A stretch of DNA of 16,371 nt from CAYLNK01 sp964384675 (lineage in GTDB: Bacteria > Acidobacteriota > Thermoanaerobaculia > UBA5066): contig CAYLNK010000128.1 of the NCBI GenBank assembly GCA_964384675.1, positions 1 to 16,371 of the forward strand, read 5' to 3'. Within the stretch, counting starts at the first letter, position 1. Every line of letters begins with the position of its first letter. The position numbers were made by a program, and so were the translations under genes. Of the stretch, positions 14,153 through 16,371 are shown piece after piece. Under the pieces are notes generated by a model. That model was not told the origin of the DNA. It did no database searches and saw nothing but the letters and a program-made list of their open reading frames with translations.

Positions 14153-15148
14153 TCACTTCACCTGGTAGATCTGGTCGAAGATGCCGCCGTCCTCGAAGTG
14201 CGCCTTCTGCGCCTTCCGCCAGCCGCCGAGCGGGTCGTCGACGGTGAAGAGCGTCACCTTCGGGAACGTGGTCCCGCCCTTGACCGCCGAGCGGGGCCGG
14301 TAGTGGTGCTTCGCCGCGATCTCCTGCCCCTCCGGCGTGTAGAGGAACTCGAGATACGCCTGCGCGGCGGCGCGCGTCCCGTGCTTGTCCGCGTTCACGT
14401 CCACCACCGTGACCGGCGGCTCGGCCAGGATGCTCACCGAGGGGACCACGATCTCGAACCTGTCCTTCCCGACCTCCTTCGCGAGCAGGAACGCCTCGTT
14501 CTCCCACGCGACGAGGACGTCTCCGATCCCGCGCTCGGAGAACGTCGTGGTGGAGCCGCGGGCCCCCGTGTCGAGGACCGGCACGTTCCTGAAGAGCCGG
14601 GCCACGAAGTCGCGGGCACTCCCCTCCGTGCCGCCGGGTTTCCTCAGCGCGTATCCCCACGCCGCCAGGTAGTTCCATCGCGCGCCCCCGGACGTCTTCG
14701 GGTTGGGGGTGATCACCGAGACACCCGGCTTCACGAGGTCGTCCCAGTCGCGGATCCCCTTGGGGTTGCCCTTCCTGACCACGAAGACGACGGTCGACGT
14801 GAACGGCGCGCTGCTCCACGGGAGGCGCGACTGCCAGCTCTCGGGAATCAGCTTCGCCTTGTCGTGGAGCGCGTCGACGTCGTACGCGAGCGCGAGCGTC
14901 ACGACGTCGGCCTCGAGGCCGTCGATCACGGCGCGCGCCTGCTTGCCCGAGCCGCCGTGCGATTGGTTGAGCGTCACCGTTTGCCCGGTCTTCGCCTTCC
15001 ACGACTTCGCAAACGCGGCGTTCACGTCGGCGTAGAGCTCCCGGGTCGGGTCGTACGACACGTTGAGGAGCGTCACGTTCTGGCCCGCCGCGGGCAGCGC
15101 GGTGGCGGTCAACAGGATTCCGAGGGACACGGTGCCGAGCTTGGTCAT
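14153..15148 (-). CDS. sbp: Periplasmic sulfate-binding protein
   Basis: A 331-residue type-2 periplasmic binding protein. Residues 1-22 form the signal peptide (LGTVSLGILLTATALPAAG, cleavage before QNVTLLN). Family motifs around the oxyanion site are SYDPTRELY (31-39), SHGGSGKQARAV (63-74), ADVVTLALAYDVD (80-92) and NPKTSGGARWNYLAAWGYA (149-167). These are the Sbp/CysP signatures, where sulfate is held by main-chain and Ser/Trp hydrogen bonds; molybdate and phosphate binders look different. I cannot separate sulfate from thiosulfate preference. The ATG at 15148 has an excellent ribosome binding site (AGGAGGAG, spacing 5). The gene lies 16 bp after the porin and directly before the permeases, and is probably the most highly translated product of the operon. 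Confidence 0.94.
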   Translation of the reverse strand: MTKLGTVSLGILLTATALPAAGQNVTLLNVSYDPTRELYADVNAAFAKSWKAKTGQTVTLNQSHGGSGKQARAVIDGLEADVVTLALAYDVDALHDKAKLIPESWQSRLPWSSAPFTSTVVFVVRKGNPKGIRDWDDLVKPGVSVITPNPKTSGGARWNYLAAWGYALRKPGGTEGSARDFVARLFRNVPVLDTGARGSTTTFSERGIGDVLVAWENEAFLLAKEVGKDRFEIVVPSVSILAEPPVTVVDVNADKHGTRAAAQAYLEFLYTPEGQEIAAKHHYRPRSAVKGGTTFPKVTLFTVDDPLGGWRKAQKAHFEDGGIFDQIYQVK

Positions 15149-15153
15149 GGCTT

Positions 15154-15161
15154 CTCCTCCT
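15154..15161 (-). promoter_or_regulatory. Strong ribosome binding site of the sulfate-binding protein gene
   Basis: AGGAGGAG on the minus strand, five bases before the ATG at 15148, in the 16-bp gap after the porin stop. It is the strongest such site seen in this operon and fits the usual excess of binding protein over permease. Confidence 0.75.
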
Positions 15162-15164
15162 TCG

Positions 15165-16371
15165 TTACCAGGCGATCTGGAGGCGCGAGATCAGGAGGGA
15201 CTCGGGGTCGCGGTCGCCGGCCTTCGAGCCAGCGTCGAACGAGGTCCGCTCGTAGTCGGTGAGCAGCCTCAGGCTGGCGTTCAGGCTCCAGCCCAAGCCG
15301 AGAGCCCAGCTCCTCGCGGTGCCGGCCGCCGCCGTCGCGTCGGCAAAGACGGGGAACGTGTCGGGGTCGACGCGGAGGCGGGAGACTCGGCCCACGACCT
15401 CCAGAGCCCCCCAGCCGCCGGTGCCGGGCCGGAACGGCTTTCCCGGCTTGACCCCTTCGAACGAGGCGCTGCCGCCGAACAGCACGTACGTCGCCGCCAC
15501 CTGCCAGGCGCGGTGCGTGAGCGATCTCTCGATCGTCCCCTTCCTGACGTCCTGGGTCGAGCTGACGTACTCGGCGAGGAGCCCGACCGGCCCCCAGGTG
15601 TACGTCGCCTGCGGCGACAGCCGCCAGCGTGTGCCGTCCGCGATGACGGTGTCGGCGGCGGTGGCTCCGGCCGTGTACCCGAAGAAGGTGAGCTGCCCGG
15701 ACGTCTTGAACGCCGGAAGCCCCGGGGCCGTTCGCGTGCCGCTCTGCCGGCCGCTGCTGGCCGCGATCCCGAGCCCCAAACCGCGCAGCGCCGGTGGCCC
15801 GTCCTTCCGGAACGGCCGTGCGAAGAGCCGTCCGGCGACGTCCTTGCCGTCGCTCGCGTCGCCGTCGCCGCTCCCGCCGTCCGTGACGCCGTTGAAGACG
15901 CCGATCGCGTACGAGAGGCGCTCGTCGAGGACGTCGCCGAAGATCTGGAGACCGAGGTCGCGGTTCGGGACGAGGCTCGTGGGGAACGCCCGCTCGACGA
16001 AGAGGAGGCTCGTGGCGGACTGGAGCCGCTCGAGCCCGACCGGGGGCTTGAACTTGCCGGCGCGCAGCCTCAGCGCCGTGGACGGCTTCAGGTCGACGTA
16101 GGCGTCCTGCAGGACGGTCGCCCCGCCGCCGAAGTCGGGCATGACCCGGAAGTCGACCCAGCCGAAGACGGTCCCTTCCACGATGGGGCGGACCCGCCTG
16201 AGGACGAACGTGTCCGTGGCGACGTCACCTGGATCATCGAGGAAGAAGCGGCTGTCCAGCTGAGCGTAGCCGCGCAGCCTGATCTGGAAGGCCCCGTCCG
16301 CGGACTTCAGCCCGAAGCCGTCCGCGCCGGCTCGCGCCGCGGACGCCGCCGTGGGGGCCGGCGTCGCCGGG
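15165..16371 (-). CDS. OprP/OprO-family outer-membrane porin (5' truncated)
   Basis: The frame stays open to the right edge, so the start and most of the signal peptide are missing; about 401 residues are visible. The first visible part is Ala/Pro-rich, followed by GFGLKSADGAFQIRLRGYAQ, FFLDDPGDVATDTFVLRRVRP and VDFRVMPDFGGG. Then come LQDAYVDLK, LRLRAGKFKPPVGLERLQ, FVERAFPTSLVPNRDLGLQIFGD and AIGVFNGVTDGGSGDGDASDGKDVAGRLFARPF. This order is that of phosphate-selective porins (OprP/OprO, Porin_O_P family), 16-strand trimeric channels for anions. The protein ends in LQIAW, an aromatic C-terminus as expected for a barrel. Its position 16 bp before the sulfate-binding protein gene suggests that it feeds sulfate (or another oxyanion) to that importer. 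A GTG at 16181 is internal and not the start. Confidence 0.92.
   Translation of the reverse strand, partial: PATPAPTAASAARAGADGFGLKSADGAFQIRLRGYAQLDSRFFLDDPGDVATDTFVLRRVRPIVEGTVFGWVDFRVMPDFGGGATVLQDAYVDLKPSTALRLRAGKFKPPVGLERLQSATSLLFVERAFPTSLVPNRDLGLQIFGDVLDERLSYAIGVFNGVTDGGSGDGDASDGKDVAGRLFARPFRKDGPPALRGLGLGIAASSGRQSGTRTAPGLPAFKTSGQLTFFGYTAGATAADTVIADGTRWRLSPQATYTWGPVGLLAEYVSSTQDVRKGTIERSLTHRAWQVAATYVLFGGSASFEGVKPGKPFRPGTGGWGALEVVGRVSRLRVDPDTFPVFADATAAAGTARSWALGLGWSLNASLRLLTDYERTSFDAGSKAGDRDPESLLISRLQIAW

Noticed and set aside
1..16371. CRISPR array, tRNA/rRNA, insertion sequence or attachment site
   Set aside because: No regularly spaced repeats, no cloverleaf or rRNA-like stretch, no transposase or integrase motif, and no terminal repeats were seen; base composition is even throughout.

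Overview
The window is very GC-rich and densely coded, with four-base start/stop overlaps at most gene junctions and no intergenic gap longer than about 165 bases. An OprP-type outer-membrane porin and several Sec-type signal peptides point to a diderm bacterium. The mixture of genes would fit a high-GC soil or sediment lineage such as Acidobacteriota, but nothing in the window fixes the phylum. No rRNA, tRNA, CRISPR array, transposase or phage gene was seen.

Region 1 (1-2567, + strand): the 3' part of a type-B carboxylesterase, coupled through a GTGA overlap to a secreted SMP-30/gluconolactonase-like beta-propeller protein with a helical, TPR-like N-terminal part.

Region 2 (2548-5931, - strand): a CaCA-family Ca2+/Na+ antiporter, a YfhO-type polytopic membrane protein and a small secreted protein of unknown function. 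They lie in the same direction as the arsenic genes upstream and may be read from them, although a 63-bp gap could separate the units.

Region 3 (5995-11365): a complete divergent arsenic-resistance locus. On the - strand are arsR, acr3, an ArsP-like permease and a thioredoxin-type arsC; on the + strand are arsD and arsA. The 163-bp divergent control region carries two near-identical inverted repeats, ATTTCG-N8-CGAAAT. One lies in front of arsR and the other in front of arsD, and each overlaps a -10-like hexamer and an ATG. The expected logic is that ArsR represses both arms and releases them on As(III). ArsC reduces As(V) to As(III), ArsD passes As(III) to the ArsA ATPase, and Acr3 (with ArsA) plus the ArsP-like permease export it.

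Region 4 (11377-16371, - strand): a sulfate-type ABC importer operon ordered porin, sulfate-binding protein, CysT, CysW, CysA. It converges on arsA with only 11 bp between the stop codons. The porin belongs to the phosphate-selective OprP/OprO family and runs off the right edge. The operon probably carries sulfate (or a related oxyanion) across both membranes.

The individual families are known. The most unusual item is the duplicated promoter-operator-start segment in the ars control region. After that come the strong-SD small secreted gene behind yfhO and the pairing of an OprP-type porin with a sulfate ABC system.
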